From Micropterix aruncella (lineage: Eukaryota > Arthropoda > Insecta > Lepidoptera > Micropterigidae), in contig OX155967.1 of NCBI GenBank assembly GCA_944548615.1, positions 4,747,281 to 4,811,280 on the forward strand: a stretch of DNA of 64,000 bases. The letters run 5' to 3'. Positions within the stretch are counted from its first letter, which is position 1. Each line of letters opens with the position of its first letter. Below are positions 41,778 to 52,250 of the stretch, in pieces. The notes beneath the pieces are model-generated. The model saw only the letters and a program-made list of their open reading frames with translations, made no database searches and had not been told where the DNA came from. The translations under genes and the position numbers were made by a program.

Positions 41778-42467
41778 GTATAACAGTATTGAACTTAGCA
41801 CTATACAGGAACTTTACACTATAAGCTTAAACATTATACAGAGGTTCGCTGCTATGTACTTTATTATGGGGATTCCCACTGTTGGCAATATTTGATTTGA
41901 AATAACCTCTCGGCTTCAAAATTGCTACTTCCAAATGTTACGTTGGTTTAGGTTGGTTAAAAACTATTTAGGCACCAAACTATATTAGTTTTTTATAAGC
42001 TCTAAAACTATTGAATGAATGAATGAATGAATGACTAGAATCTAAATATATATAGTGTCTTATTGAAACAAGGGTATATATACCTTTCAATAGGTGTTTC
42101 TGTACATCTATACACATATGTCGTTTTTAATGACTTGAAGGAATATATTTCGGTAAAGTTGAAGAAAATCAAACAACGCGTTTCATCGTAGCTGCGCCAC
42201 AAATAAACAGATGAAAAGCAAAACAGTCAAATTCAAACTGACGTTGATTACTACTACGATAACTGGGCCGAAGGTCACCTTTACTTGCAAGATATTTAAT
42301 AAATAAATGTTACAGGACATAGTCCTCAAAATTTGACATCAAATAAACGGCGAATTTCTAACCATCGGCGAATTTCTAAACGGCGAATTTGATGCGTCTG
42401 TTCATTACACATTAACATCATACACACACAATTTTATAATACTAAACATGTTTATTCTATTTTCTAG
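41778..42467. other. Intron before anillin exon D
   Basis: A GAATGAAT run at 42,013-42,030. Otherwise unassigned. Ends with acceptor TTTATTCTATTTTCTAG. Confidence 0.45.
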
Positions 42468-42558
42468 CCTGGACATCAGCTCTGAGGAATGCACTGCTTC
42501 TCTACAGCAGAAAAGCAGCGAATGGGGAAATACGTCATTCGGACGTGATCTTCTTGCT
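42468..42558 (+). CDS. scra (ANLN): Anillin exon D
   Basis: A 91-nt exon. Acceptor TTCTATTTTCTAG and donor CTTGCT|GTGAGTAG are strong. The first base completes the AGC codon started in exon C, and the exon ends on a codon boundary. The peptide reads SLDISSEECTASLQQKSSEW then NTSFGRDLLA: a short acidic/polar piece, no domain. A Helitron starts only 22 bp after the donor. Phase agreement with C and E is the main support, together with the coding-like base composition. Confidence 0.85.
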
Positions 42559-42580
42559 GTGAGTAGCATTTTATTTATAA

Positions 42581-43311
42581 CTAGCTGACCCGTGCCCACT
42601 TCGTTGGGCGGTAAAACTTTTTACTTGTGATGAAATTATGAGTGTGGTTCGGTTAGTACTGAGTGCTATAATTTATTTCCTGACTGGCAAAAGGAGGGTT
42701 ATATTTTACTGCATATGGATGTATGTATTTGCATGCCAATTTAACTATATTACCGTTATTTGTGAGTGTCTTATTTGTGAGTGTCTTATCTGTTTAACCA
42801 TTTATGCAGTAAAAGGGAAGTTATATGCAGTAAAAGGGAAAAGTCTTTTTTTTTAACACTTGAGACGAAAATTTACTTATTTTGATATGAATTCATAATT
42901 GTTGATAATATGACCAATAAACATGACCTAACGATTTAAATTACTTTTTTTATATAAAATACTACTTTTTATGAATTAAATATAAAAGTTAGACATGTGC
43001 TGTCGTTGACTTTTTTGTAGGCATTATCAAGCTCTACAACTTTTCTCTAGAACTTAATCATATATCTCTCATCTTTAAGGCAGCGTTAGTTAGAAACGTT
43101 TTCGTTCGACCGTTTTTTCTCCGACTTACTTTGCAAATCCGACTACCACGAAAAAGTCTTTTAGTTTTTCGGATTAATATATAGCCTATGACACTCACAA
43201 TTAACGTGGCTTTCTATTGGTAAAAGAATTTTCAAAATCGGTTCAGTAGATCCAGAGATTACTTTCTACAACCTCACAAACTTGACCTCTTTATAATATT
43301 AGCATAGATGA
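42581..43311 (-). mobile_element. Non-autonomous Helitron, family H2, copy 2
   Basis: On the minus strand it starts TCATCTATGCTAATATTATA and ends with hairpin GCCCA-ACGAAG-TGGGC, ACGGGTCAG, CTAG before T. Matches the 23.2-kb copy along its length, inverted. It sits 22 bp inside the intron after exon D. Confidence 0.8.
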
Positions 43312-43811
43312 TATTAAGCAGGGGGATGCCTGACTACCCGGCCACTCGTACTCAGTCCCTCTCAAGCCGGTTTGACGTAATATGTATGTCCGTCACTCGC
43401 CTAGCTTAGTGGCGGTTCAACTTGTGTGATACGTCCGTGTTGCATCCATCATTAAATATTACAGCATTGTTAAAATTATAATTCTTCATGTTTTATTTCT
43501 ATAAACAAAAAAGTTTTTTACGCTCTTAGGTAGATTTATTTTATTTATTTTTTTCTTTATTGCTGTTATTGTGTTTTTATTCTTTTTAATTTGGTATTTT
43601 TTTTATTTTTTATAATTTGACGCATGCGTATCTTATGTACAATTTTATACTCTGACTATAAATTTGATTGCGATTTTTTTACCTCGCTACCTCGATTTTT
43701 TTATCTATAATTATTACTTAACCTGTATTACATTTTACTGAAATTCCTTTAACTATTTATTAATATATTTTTTTATGATGGGTATTTTTAAATATTATTT
43801 GCATACTTTAT
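43312..43811. other. AT-rich intron
   Basis: No element recognised apart from T-rich runs near 43,500-43,620. Confidence 0.35.
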
Positions 43812-44200
43812 GCGGGCTGAGTTTTTTATTAGTGTCATCCTTGTGATCAATACAAGCAAACAAGCAAATTTTTATTTAAAAAATTAGAAAAGAATACATT
43901 TCAAAAATACAATTCAAACTTACAATACAACTTTTATTTTTTTTTTAAAGTTTAAAAAGCATTGAGCATGCTGCGCCATCTAGCGGTAGGTAAAATATCG
44001 CGAATAAACAATATTCACGATATTTTACCTACCGCTAGATGGCACAGCGCACTCGACACTTGTTTAACTTTTATTTAACAAACATGTTGTTCAAATTCAC
44101 AAAAAAAAAACAAATTTTTTGTGATTTTTCCAAAAACAATAATTTGTACTGATTCACCTAGTACAAGGATGACACTAATAAAAGACTCGCGGTGTATAGG
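43812..44200. mobile_element. Foldback MITE family P, copy 9
   Basis: The centre is nearly perfect: GCGCCATCTAGCGGTAGGTA, AAATATCGCG facing CGATATTTTACCTACCGCTA, GATGGC. Ends GAGTTTTTTATTAGTGTCAT and ATGACACTAATAAAAGACTC; inner arms GATCAATACAAGCAAA and TTTGTACTGATTC. Confidence 0.8.
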
Positions 44201-44768
44201 TATGACTTAGTTTTTATATTAATGATTAATTTATTTACAGATAACTAATATTTATGATTAGTTATTAATATTATTATTAATCTAGTTTATTATTATTATT
44301 ATTAGATTTGAAATTGTGTAATTTCACGCCATTGCTTACTTGATATGCTTACCTTAGTACAGACCTAGGCCCAGTTAGGTGTTGATTTAATGAATATACT
44401 CAGCTGTGGTGCTCTTTTTTGTTACTGTTTAGACTGAAACCTCTAATAGTGCTTATGTAGTGCTGATAATAAATTGCTCTTTCTTTAAATGTAAAAATAT
44501 AAGTAATAAAAAAAATAAAAAAATATATAAAAGAATAAAGAATAAAGAATATGAAAACAGAGGTGTTCCAAAGTCATGAAAATAGTTTTTCAACAACAAC
44601 AACAACATGTCTGGTCGTTACTGGTCGGTGGGTACGCATCCTATACGTATTTGCCCATCCTCTTTTGTCAAACACCCTAGTCAAGTCGATGAGACATGTC
44701 TATATGTCACGTTTCTCATGCTTATTTTATGCCCGATTAATATATTAATATATTTAATGGTTCTTCAG
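44201..44768. other. Intron before anillin exon E
   Basis: (TTA)n at 44,284-44,305, A-rich runs near 44,500-44,550. The frame at 44,551-44,748 is not recognised. Confidence 0.4.
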
Positions 44769-44972
44769 GTTGTACAAAACAAACGCCTTGATAATGCGAA
44801 AAAAGGGACGACCCAGACTAAAGTTAATACCCACGATTCGGACGACAACACTTCCGAAGAGAACACACTGGATAGCGATATGGATAATATACTAGATGAT
44901 GCTTTTGATGATGTTGTTGAAGAGGACTGCAACGAGGATGATGACGGACCTACGGCATCCAAGATTAACAAG
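44769..44972 (+). CDS. scra (ANLN): Anillin exon E (acidic)
   Basis: Acceptor TTAATGGTTCTTCAG, donor AACAAG|GTTTGG. Exactly 68 codons, phase 0 at both ends. The peptide VVQNKRLDNAKKGTTQTKVN is followed by a strongly acidic run (DSDDNTSEENTLDSDMDNIL, DDAFDDVVEEDCNEDDDG) and TASKINK. An acidic helix-like segment ahead of the AHD is in keeping with anillins, though I cannot assign it a partner. The upstream frame stays open to 44,607 but without coding character. Confidence 0.88.
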
Positions 44973-45034
44973 GTTTGGAAATGCAATTCCAGTTTTCTTG
45001 ACGTACCTAAGGGTTGGCGTGCATTTAATTTAAT

Positions 45035-45170
45035 TTAATTAATTTGTAATTCACAATCTACAGTAAAATAGACAACACGTTCAATTAAAATATCATAAAC
45101 AAAATCTAGTAGCAAAAACCTGATAACATGATATGACCAAATCTGTTGCCAGTGATCCTATTTTAACCTT
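45035..45170 (+). repeat. Repeat W copy 2 (empty site)
   Basis: TTTGTAATTCACAATCTACA, GTAAAATAGACAACACG, TTCAATTAAAATATC, TTGCCAGTGATCCTATTTTA. Same as 32,855-33,190 but without the mariner-type MITE. Confidence 0.7.
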
Positions 45171-45263
45171 TCAGCCGCCGGCCCTCCAGAAAGCTATTGT
45201 ACGCCCCGCGCCAGCCTGTTTTGAAAAGAAGGGCGAGCGCCGCGCTGTGTTTATACTAAGTAT
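45171..45263 (+). other. GC-rich segment: possible exon or TTAA-element end
   Basis: After TTTTAACCTTTCAG the sequence is suddenly GC-rich and open: PPALQKAIVRPAPACFEKKG then ERRA followed by GTGTTT. Read as an exon (45,177-45,248) it is 24 codons and keeps phase 0 between exons E and F. However, TTAACCTTTCAGCCGCCGGC also resembles the GC-rich ends of the TTAA MITEs nearby, and it sits at the edge of repeat W. Undecided. Confidence 0.3.
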
Positions 45264-47770
45264 TTTCCATATTACCATCATATCGATCAAAACCACTAAA
45301 TATCTATTAATGAATTGCCTAACTTATTTACTTGTTAACCTATTTATCAAAATTTCACAGTGATAGCCAAGGTCGTTTGATCAGAATAATGATTTATTCA
45401 AACGAGTGTCATTTTCTCCCGAACGCAAATAAAACACCCACAATTAATTGTTTGAGCATATTTTTTCACTTTTTTTTAAATTATCAGAAAGTTAAATAAA
45501 TTCTCTTTAGAATAAAAATAAAATCGTATAACATTATAGTACTAATAAGTAGTGTAATATTAATTTCAATTTGTCAATATTTTTGGTTTTACTTTTTCCG
45601 GCGGAGTTTACGTGACTCAAAACATAGGGTGTTTGTAAACGATCGATATATTATTTTAGTTAGACTCTCTGTAATGCCTCTGAAATCTTGAAACTAAACA
45701 TAACGGCTACCAAGACAAAGTTTTACTAGGTAATCTACCTAGTAAAATCCCTTTTTATCCCCAACTATATACCCATTTATTTCGTATTTTTAATACCAAT
45801 TTCGTTGAATAGCTAGGTAGCTACAAAACACTACCCAGAAACAGTTTTCTCAAAGTAATTAGTAAGGGTGTGTTATGATTATCCATAAAAATATAATTTT
45901 CGAAAAATTTCATCAATATAATTATAGCTATTTTTGAAAAAAAAAATACCTAGGTATTTTCCAATAAAATTAAAGTATAGTAAAAGTATAAGTGTAATTA
46001 TTATTAATAATATTAATAAGGGAATATAGTATATAATATATAAATTATTAAAAAAATTGTACCTAGGTACTTCCTGGGTAGGTACTTTTTTACTTATAGA
46101 TTGCAACTATCCCACATTTTGTGTAAAACCATCATTCGTAAATAAATAAAACAGGTGTAAAAGAATCACACCGTTCATATTTTAGCGCTTAATTTATTAG
46201 TAGCCATGCTTCTAGTAACTGACTATAATATACCTGCAAAAGGCGATTCAAAAGGCCACTCCTTTTTTTAGGTTACTCAAGCAAGTCGAATCGTAATGTC
46301 TAACATCTGTTTGTCACTTCCCACGCGACCGACCGATACAATGACGAAGCCCTATGAAGGTCGAAGCATCGATATCCCTGCGTTGGGACGAAGGGTCTGT
46401 ACTCTGTTTCCAAAACTTTAATCTGCAACAACTCTTACTTCGTCAATCATTTCTTTTAAATTTGTCCTTTTTAATTAGACACCGTGTCACATTGGACTTG
46501 CGTTAACGTATTAGAATCATTGTCAACGTTTTAAGAAATATATTTTCATTAGGGTTACTTATTGTACTCATCTATATTTACGAACACTAGCGTATTATTA
46601 GTCTACTGATTATTATTTTTCATCATTGTAAACAAAATATTTTACCAGTAATTATTGTCGTGATATTTTGAGATTTAGTTATTTCATAATTTTATATTAA
46701 TTCTTATCTTGATTAAGTAGATAACAAAAATACAACTTACTGTTACCGTTTTAGATTTATTTTACTATACGAATATAACACAGGTACTCAATGACGATTT
46801 TTTGATAGTGATAGTTAAGTACCAATAATAAATATAAAGTTTACATTCAAAAATGTCAACATATCTTACAATTATAACTCACCAGGTTGACTTTCTGAGA
46901 TGACACGAAATATTCGGCAACTCAGAAATAATGTCCATATAAAATTTAGCTTAAAAGTCTGAAAGAGATCAAGAGCAACAAATAACATCGTGATTTATGT
47001 CATATAAAATTTATTAAAGAAAACATTTATTCCCAAATAATTCCACTGACCGCTGGCAAATGAAAGTCCTAGAAATTGCATGGATACTATAAACATTACT
47101 TTTTAACTTATGGTTAGTAGTTTTAGAATTATAAATAAAGTAATTTAAAATATTCATATTATAATTTAAAACTATGATCTCAAGTATATTATCGAGTTCA
47201 TTATTTGATTTGGTGTAAAAACAATTATTTATTCGTTATTGTCCGTAACAAAAACAATAATATGTACAAAAATGTTGTATTTACTATTTATGGCTTTAAT
47301 TGAACTTCATTTGTTTCTCAGTACAATGACAGAAGGTAGGTCTACTTTTGTAACTCGATTTTGACGAACTTTTACATAACCAATTATTTTTAAATTTTAC
47401 ATACATAAAAAGTTCCGATGACAATACAATATTCTATAGGTAAAATAATAAAATACATGTCGGGTGTTTGAATACCTACAACATTTTAAGGGGGTTATTA
47501 TTTATGAAACATTGACAAGTAGGACTGCTAGTATTAGGATTATAGAATTATAAAGCACCATTGATAATGAAAATATAAAAATTACCCACAAAAAGCAGTA
47601 ACTTATACTTACATATTATATTTAAAGCGACCTGATTGTAGACGAAAATACACAATACCTTCTAACGACTAGAATACATTCGTAACCAAAATTATTTTAT
47701 ACCCTTCCGAGACTCATTGACATGGTTATCTAGGCGACTATTTTGACTATGGTTATCTAGGCGACTTGAT
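45264..47770. other. Long AT-rich intron, nothing recognised
   Basis: 2.5 kb, mostly AT-rich. The 75-codon minus frame at 45,879-46,106 is low-complexity hydrophobic from AT content. No repeats recognised. Confidence 0.4.
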
Positions 47771-48060
47771 TGCGTTGGACGTGATATTTTACTAAACGAA
47801 CTAAATCATTATGGAGTTAGAGAGGACTGCTTAAAATGGTTTGATTCATATTTGAAAAATAGAACTTTAATCGTGGAAATTACACATTGTCAAAATCAAA
47901 ACATTACGAAACACTGTTCGATTGCTTTAATTAATAAATTTGGTGTCCCGCAGGGTTCAATTTTGGGCTCTATTCTATTTTTAGTTTATGTAAATGATTT
48001 ACCAATGTATTTCAAAGATATATTTCCAGCACAGCCAGATACAGACCTTATAGGTCTAGT
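47771..48060 (+). mobile_element. LINE fragment with RT motif (Jockey/BS-like)
   Basis: The plus frame reads LNHYGVREDCLKWFDSYLKN (with small shifts), then NKFGVPQGSILGSILFLVYV and NDLPMYFKDI. GVPQGSILGPLLFLxYVNDL is the conserved RT motif (palm block 4) of Jockey/BS/CR1-group LINEs. The catalytic FADD block is absent: the sequence jumps to a 3' repeat at about 48,029, so the copy is internally deleted. Confidence 0.85.
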
Positions 48061-48205
48061 TGGTTGTACGACTTCGCCTCATTTCGGATATGCTAGCACA
48101 TTTATATGCATAGAGCTATGTTTTTTCCTCTATACTAATGTTTATTTTTAAAGATTCTGCATATAAGATAGTATGTATGTCCATGTCTCTTTTTTTGTAC
48201 ATTAC
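48029..48205 (+). repeat. LINE 3'-end-like repeat V, copy 1
   Basis: ACAGCCAGATACAGACCTTA, TAGGTCTAGTTGGTTGTACG, GGATATGCTAGCACA and ATGCATAGAGCTATG are repeated at 54,983-55,150, there with an (AAATA)n tail. Possibly the 3' UTR of the Jockey/BS-like LINE. Confidence 0.7.
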
Positions 48206-48904
48206 TTTAACAGTTTGGAAACGCGTGGTCTGGTGGTTAACGCTGGCGATACCGTTACATGTCAAAATCATAAATACGGACTTTACGAATTGCCGCAGAT
48301 CCTTGCTCGCCGAAATTGCCTATACAATACTGTACCTCTAATCTCTCTTTGGAATTCTCAAATCAAAAATCTATGACATCAAGGAATTTTAAGACTCAAA
48401 AATGAAGATACAAGTTTAGTATTTATTGGAGAGTAAAAGACGTAAGCTTGATTCTATACATAAAACTATAGTTAAAAACTTTAAAAATGTAGACTCCATT
48501 TTTTTTATATTTTATCAAATACTTTTTGTTCATGTACTTAAAAAACTGTTAAAAATCGTATGCAGGTTATTTTTCGTAAACTTTTGTTACAAAGAAATGG
48601 AAATAATAAAAAAAATATATATCCTCGGAAATTGAATATCCTGGGAAACAAAGTTTGAATTAAAAAAAAAATATAGCGATATTAACTCACTTTTTTATGT
48701 TAAAAAATATTTCGTTAAAAAAATAAATAAAAAAAAACTTTCTTGTAATCATTATGTAACAAATATAAAACATCCTCTATAGTCGCGATGTGTTTGGTCG
48801 TTGCTACAGTAAGTTAAAGTTTTCCAGGAAATTACTTGTGAAACGTCAGATTAATTTAAGTATATGTAATCTAGACTAAATTTCCAATAACATGATATTT
48901 AATT
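48206..48904. other. Unassigned AT-rich intron
   Basis: No repeat recognised. GTGGTCTGGTGGTTAACGCT at 48,226 resembles a tRNA A box but has no partner B box. Confidence 0.4.
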
Positions 48905-49750
48905 TATTATAAACGAGTGGTATTACCCGGCGTTGCCCGTGTTATATCTTTTCTCAAATACCAATGTATACCAATTTTCATGGCGATCGGTTGAGCAGTA
49001 TAGAAGTTGGTGTGCTGCAGCGCCGTCTAGTTGAAAGTTGCAACAAAGCGGATATATATAAAAACCTTAACCATGAAAAAATACATATATATGCCAACTT
49101 TCATGGTGATCGGTCAAACGGTTTCGGAGTCTATTAAACTCGGACAGACGGGCATACAGATATACCAACATCCATTTTTATATTATATTATTTTGGCCTG
49201 TTTTTAAAATTTAAACTTTGAATGCCTATATCTCGCTTATTTATAGCGACCGACACAATTTTCTTCCAGATTTAGCATTAAAATGAAAAAATTGGAGAGA
49301 GGTTCCTATACTGCAGTTATTCCACTTTTATAACTATGTGATAATACTTACATGTATATATTTTAATTAAAGAGTTTTGAACAATGAAGCACAAATAATT
49401 AAAAAGCAGGAATAATTTCACTGTATTACCTTCACAATATTTTGAATTTAGAATAACGCTTGGCCGACTATGACGTTTGTAGGTTTAACATAGCAGCGCC
49501 ATCTATGGATTACTCAATAGATAACGCCATCTGTTAAAATCGTTTGGAACTAACAGATAATTGCGAATGTCAAATAATAGACATTGCAATAAAATAATAT
49601 CGCGACTATAAATTAAGACGTAAGCTATCCTATCTTTCAAGTTGGATCAAACTGCACATTGTGTGCAAATTTGATTCAAATCGGTTAAGTAGTTTAGGAG
49701 TCCATCGCGGACAAACAACGTGACACGTAATTTATATATATTAAGATTAT
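48905..49750. repeat. Unclassified dispersed-type repeat
   Basis: Opens ACGAGTGGTATTACCCGGCG, TTGCCCGTG and closes with GGATCAAACTGCACATTGTG, AATCGGTTAAGTAGTTTAGG, AGTCCATCGCGGACAAACAA. These phrases are of the kind common in lepidopteran interspersed elements, but no second copy exists in this window and boundaries are guesses. Confidence 0.4.
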
Positions 49751-50606
49751 TTGAAAAAATACGAGATTTTACTCAATAAACGGCTTGCTTGTGTTAACTG
49801 TTCCAAGGAACCGGCATTGAATCGCGAATAATACCCATTGTTACTTCCTATTTCGGAGATTTGAAGGTTTATATATGATAATAATATATTTAAATAATAT
49901 TAAAACAACATCTACTTACATTATTTCTGGTATCCACAACACAAATCACTAATACAGATACTCTAGGAACGACTTTAAACGTTGCCGTCCGAAGAAATTA
50001 TGATGTACGCATTTCAGGGTCGGTTTAGGCATCTCAAAAATGATATTTTGTAAACTGCGATATTTCTTTCGGTTGCTAGTTTTATTGGCAAGCGGCTGTA
50101 CTTAAATTTATTACGCTGGTGTAAACCATTAGGTAGAAAAAAAATAAAAATCAGCGCCGCATCTGCTGTCACAGACGGTGTGACGCCGGCGCTGAGGGAC
50201 AAAAATCGTCTGGCACAGCGTATGTGACGGCGGCGCTCTAAGAGTTAATGTCATCTAACTAGGCTATAGGGTAGGCTAGCTAGGCTATGTGTAACCTATA
50301 TAAAAACTAAGTATGTAAAAGAACATAATTAATGTGAAAGAATGAAGCTAATACATTTTGAAGAACATTGAGTTTTGAGTTATGATAGGCATCCACGTAC
50401 GAGTCTTTCGTGGATATTTATTTCGTCGATGATTTGTAGTGTGTGCTGAGTTCGTTGAAATGAAATTCTGCATATTAATTTTAAGCTAAAACTGCGTCCT
50501 TTATTTCGCTAATGATTATTACAATTTGGTTATAATAGGTGTCCGTGGTAAAATCGTATGAAGAATGATTGTTGTATCAAAATACCGTCTGGTATTTTTA
50601 CTTACA
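49751..50606. other. Unassigned intron
   Basis: GC-rich patch at 50,150-50,240 (GACGCCGGCGCTGAGGGAC, TGACGGCGGCGCTCTAAGAG) just before GTTAA, possibly one end of a TTAA element; no partner end found. Confidence 0.35.
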
Positions 50607-50899
50607 TCGTCTGTAGACTTTGAGACTCCGGGTTTTTCCTCTCCCTCTCCGCTCTAGCATTGTCCCCTTTGCGCGCCTCGCTGTTTGACATAAATGTGTC
50701 CATTTCGCCACTGTGTGCCTCAGTACAGCTCGAGTCTCTGTTCCGTCTGCACGCCACTCTCGTCCGTATTTCCGCACTATCGTTTTTACGAAAATAAAAC
50801 ATTACTGAGTTCGATAATACCTTTAGGGCTCCTTTGTTTGCCTCCATATTTTTTGTCTCTTCAGAATATCTGTGCCCAGCACAAAATCTGCGTTTTATA
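50607..50899 (-). other. Candidate minus-strand first exon (unknown gene or element)
   Basis: On the minus strand, TATAAA (complement of 50,894-50,899) lies about 47 bp upstream of an ATG (50,845-50,847). The ORF reads MEANKGALKVLSNSVMFYFR, DSAEIRTRVACRRNRDSSCT, SNSEARKGDNARAERERKNP and runs to CAGACGAT|GTAAGTAAAA, a strong splice donor. The composition is charged and coding-like. The protein is not recognised, and no following exon is visible. It could be a nested gene, the start of a retroelement, or chance. Confidence 0.3.
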
Positions 50900-51569
50900 G
50901 TTAGTCGCCTTGTTTCATATGTCTAATCGTGTCCCTCCTCGGTGTATGTTTGTCCCACTCTCTCCGTCGTACGGCAATAACTTTTACGGAATTTCTTCGT
51001 TCAATGCGCGGCGGCGTTGACTGTTCGATTTGACTGCCCGTATTTTGTGTCTCTTGTACTTCTGTCACGATGCAGGCATATCATATTATTATGCTTTTCG
51101 AATGTTCGCAACAAATCTATCTGACATCCTGCTAATATATATTGTCAATGAGGAGCTGAAGTTCTTCCACACGGCTCATCATCTGTATTATCTGAAGTAT
51201 CATCTGCATATCCTTATTGTTAAAAACCTGTCAAGTTTTATTTAATTAACTGATTAGTCACATAACTGATAGATAACTGAATAGATAACTGAAAGTCACA
51301 AAGAAGCTTGAAGTTATTAACTAATTTTCTACTACAGGGCATCAAATGCTAAATGTAATGGAATAAGATTTCACTGTTTTTCTCCACTACCTTATAGCTC
51401 TTATAGGGAGGGAAATATCCCAAAATGGTCAATAAATTAATTATGTATATTTGTGACAAATGCGTTTTAAATCGATGCTTCTCAACTCAAGAGTAAATAA
51501 TGAAAAGCAGTAGTGTTATTATCCAACCCTTTCTGACTAAACGCATTATCTCTACCTCTTCAGAAATAT
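50900..51569. other. Unassigned intron
   Basis: A moderately CpG-rich part (50,930-51,060) precedes, on the minus strand, the candidate exon above. No repeat recognised. Confidence 0.35.
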
Positions 51570-51872
51570 TCTGTCCAACCTATAAGGTCACTCAATGCCA
51601 TAGTGCGTTTGGCAACCCTTTTGTGCCTGCGACATGCAGGTGGCGCTGATAGTATTGTCAGGCGAACTAATAGCAATTTATTTGGCCATCTATAATAATA
51701 TTGATAATTTCATAAAGGACTGATTGATTATAAAAATAATATTATTCAACCAATTATAACAATAATAGCATTAAATTATTATGCCGACTATATCACAGAA
51801 ATAATATGGAGATAGCTGCTAAAACTTAATACGGCATTGAGCAATCCGCTTTACTATATAATCAATGATAGC
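51570..51872 (+). repeat. Repeat Z copy 3 (most complete)
   Basis: TCACTCAATGCCATAGTGCG and, inverted at the other end, CTTAATACGGCATTGAGCAA; interior ATGCAGGTGGCGCTGATAGT, GCAATTTATTTGGCCATC, ATAACAATAATAGCATTAAA. About 300 bp foldback-type MITE. Confidence 0.6.
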
Positions 51873-52076
51873 ACCAATAGACACTAGTTATGATATGTAA
51901 GTCTTTGTCATCTATGCTAACTTGTTTGAGGATTTCAACCATCTTGTTGCGTCTGACTATCGAAAATCAATGAAATGCATCTAAACTGTGTATCCAGTGT
52001 CTCTACATTTCTGGAATCTCTACGGAACTAAATGCTAGAACATAATATGTTATCTAACTTGATTATCTTTCTACAG
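51873..52076. other. Intron before anillin exon F
   Basis: Ends with acceptor TTGATTATCTTTCTACAG. No element recognised. Confidence 0.5.
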
Positions 52077-52250
52077 AATAATGTGCCAGTTCCATCGGAC
52101 AGCTTCAGCTACAGCCACGGAGCTGTGAAAAGGTTGAGAGAAGAGGAGAAAGGCACTTTCAAATCGCCTTTGAAAGCGTCTGCGGCGACTCCGAGTAAAA
52201 ACGGATCACTGTATCACTCCGTGAGTGTCTACAGGAAAAAACAGAATGAG
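52077..52250 (+). CDS. scra (ANLN): Anillin exon F
   Basis: Acceptor ATTATCTTTCTACAG; donor AATGAG|GTAAAG. 58 codons, phase 0 at both ends. The peptide NNVPVPSDSFSYSHGAVKRL, REEEKGTFKSPLKASAATPS, then SLYHSVSVYRKKQNE. The last block corresponds to the conserved anillin motif just before the homology domain (in other anillins HxVSFYRxxQ). Basic SP/TP clusters such as KSPLK and ATPSK look like kinase targets. It precedes the AHD start in exon G. Confidence 0.92.

Noticed and set aside
44607..45038. 143-codon plus frame treated as one gene
   Set aside because: Only 44,769-44,972 is coding (exon E); the flanks are intron that happen to be open.
45879..46106. Hydrophobic small membrane protein
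   Set aside because: Leu/Ile/Tyr-rich translation is expected from AT-rich DNA; no start context or conservation evidence.
48213..48260. tRNA-like A box (GGTCTGGTGGTTAACGC)
   Set aside because: No B box (GGTTCRAATCC) follows within a tRNA length and no cloverleaf can be drawn.
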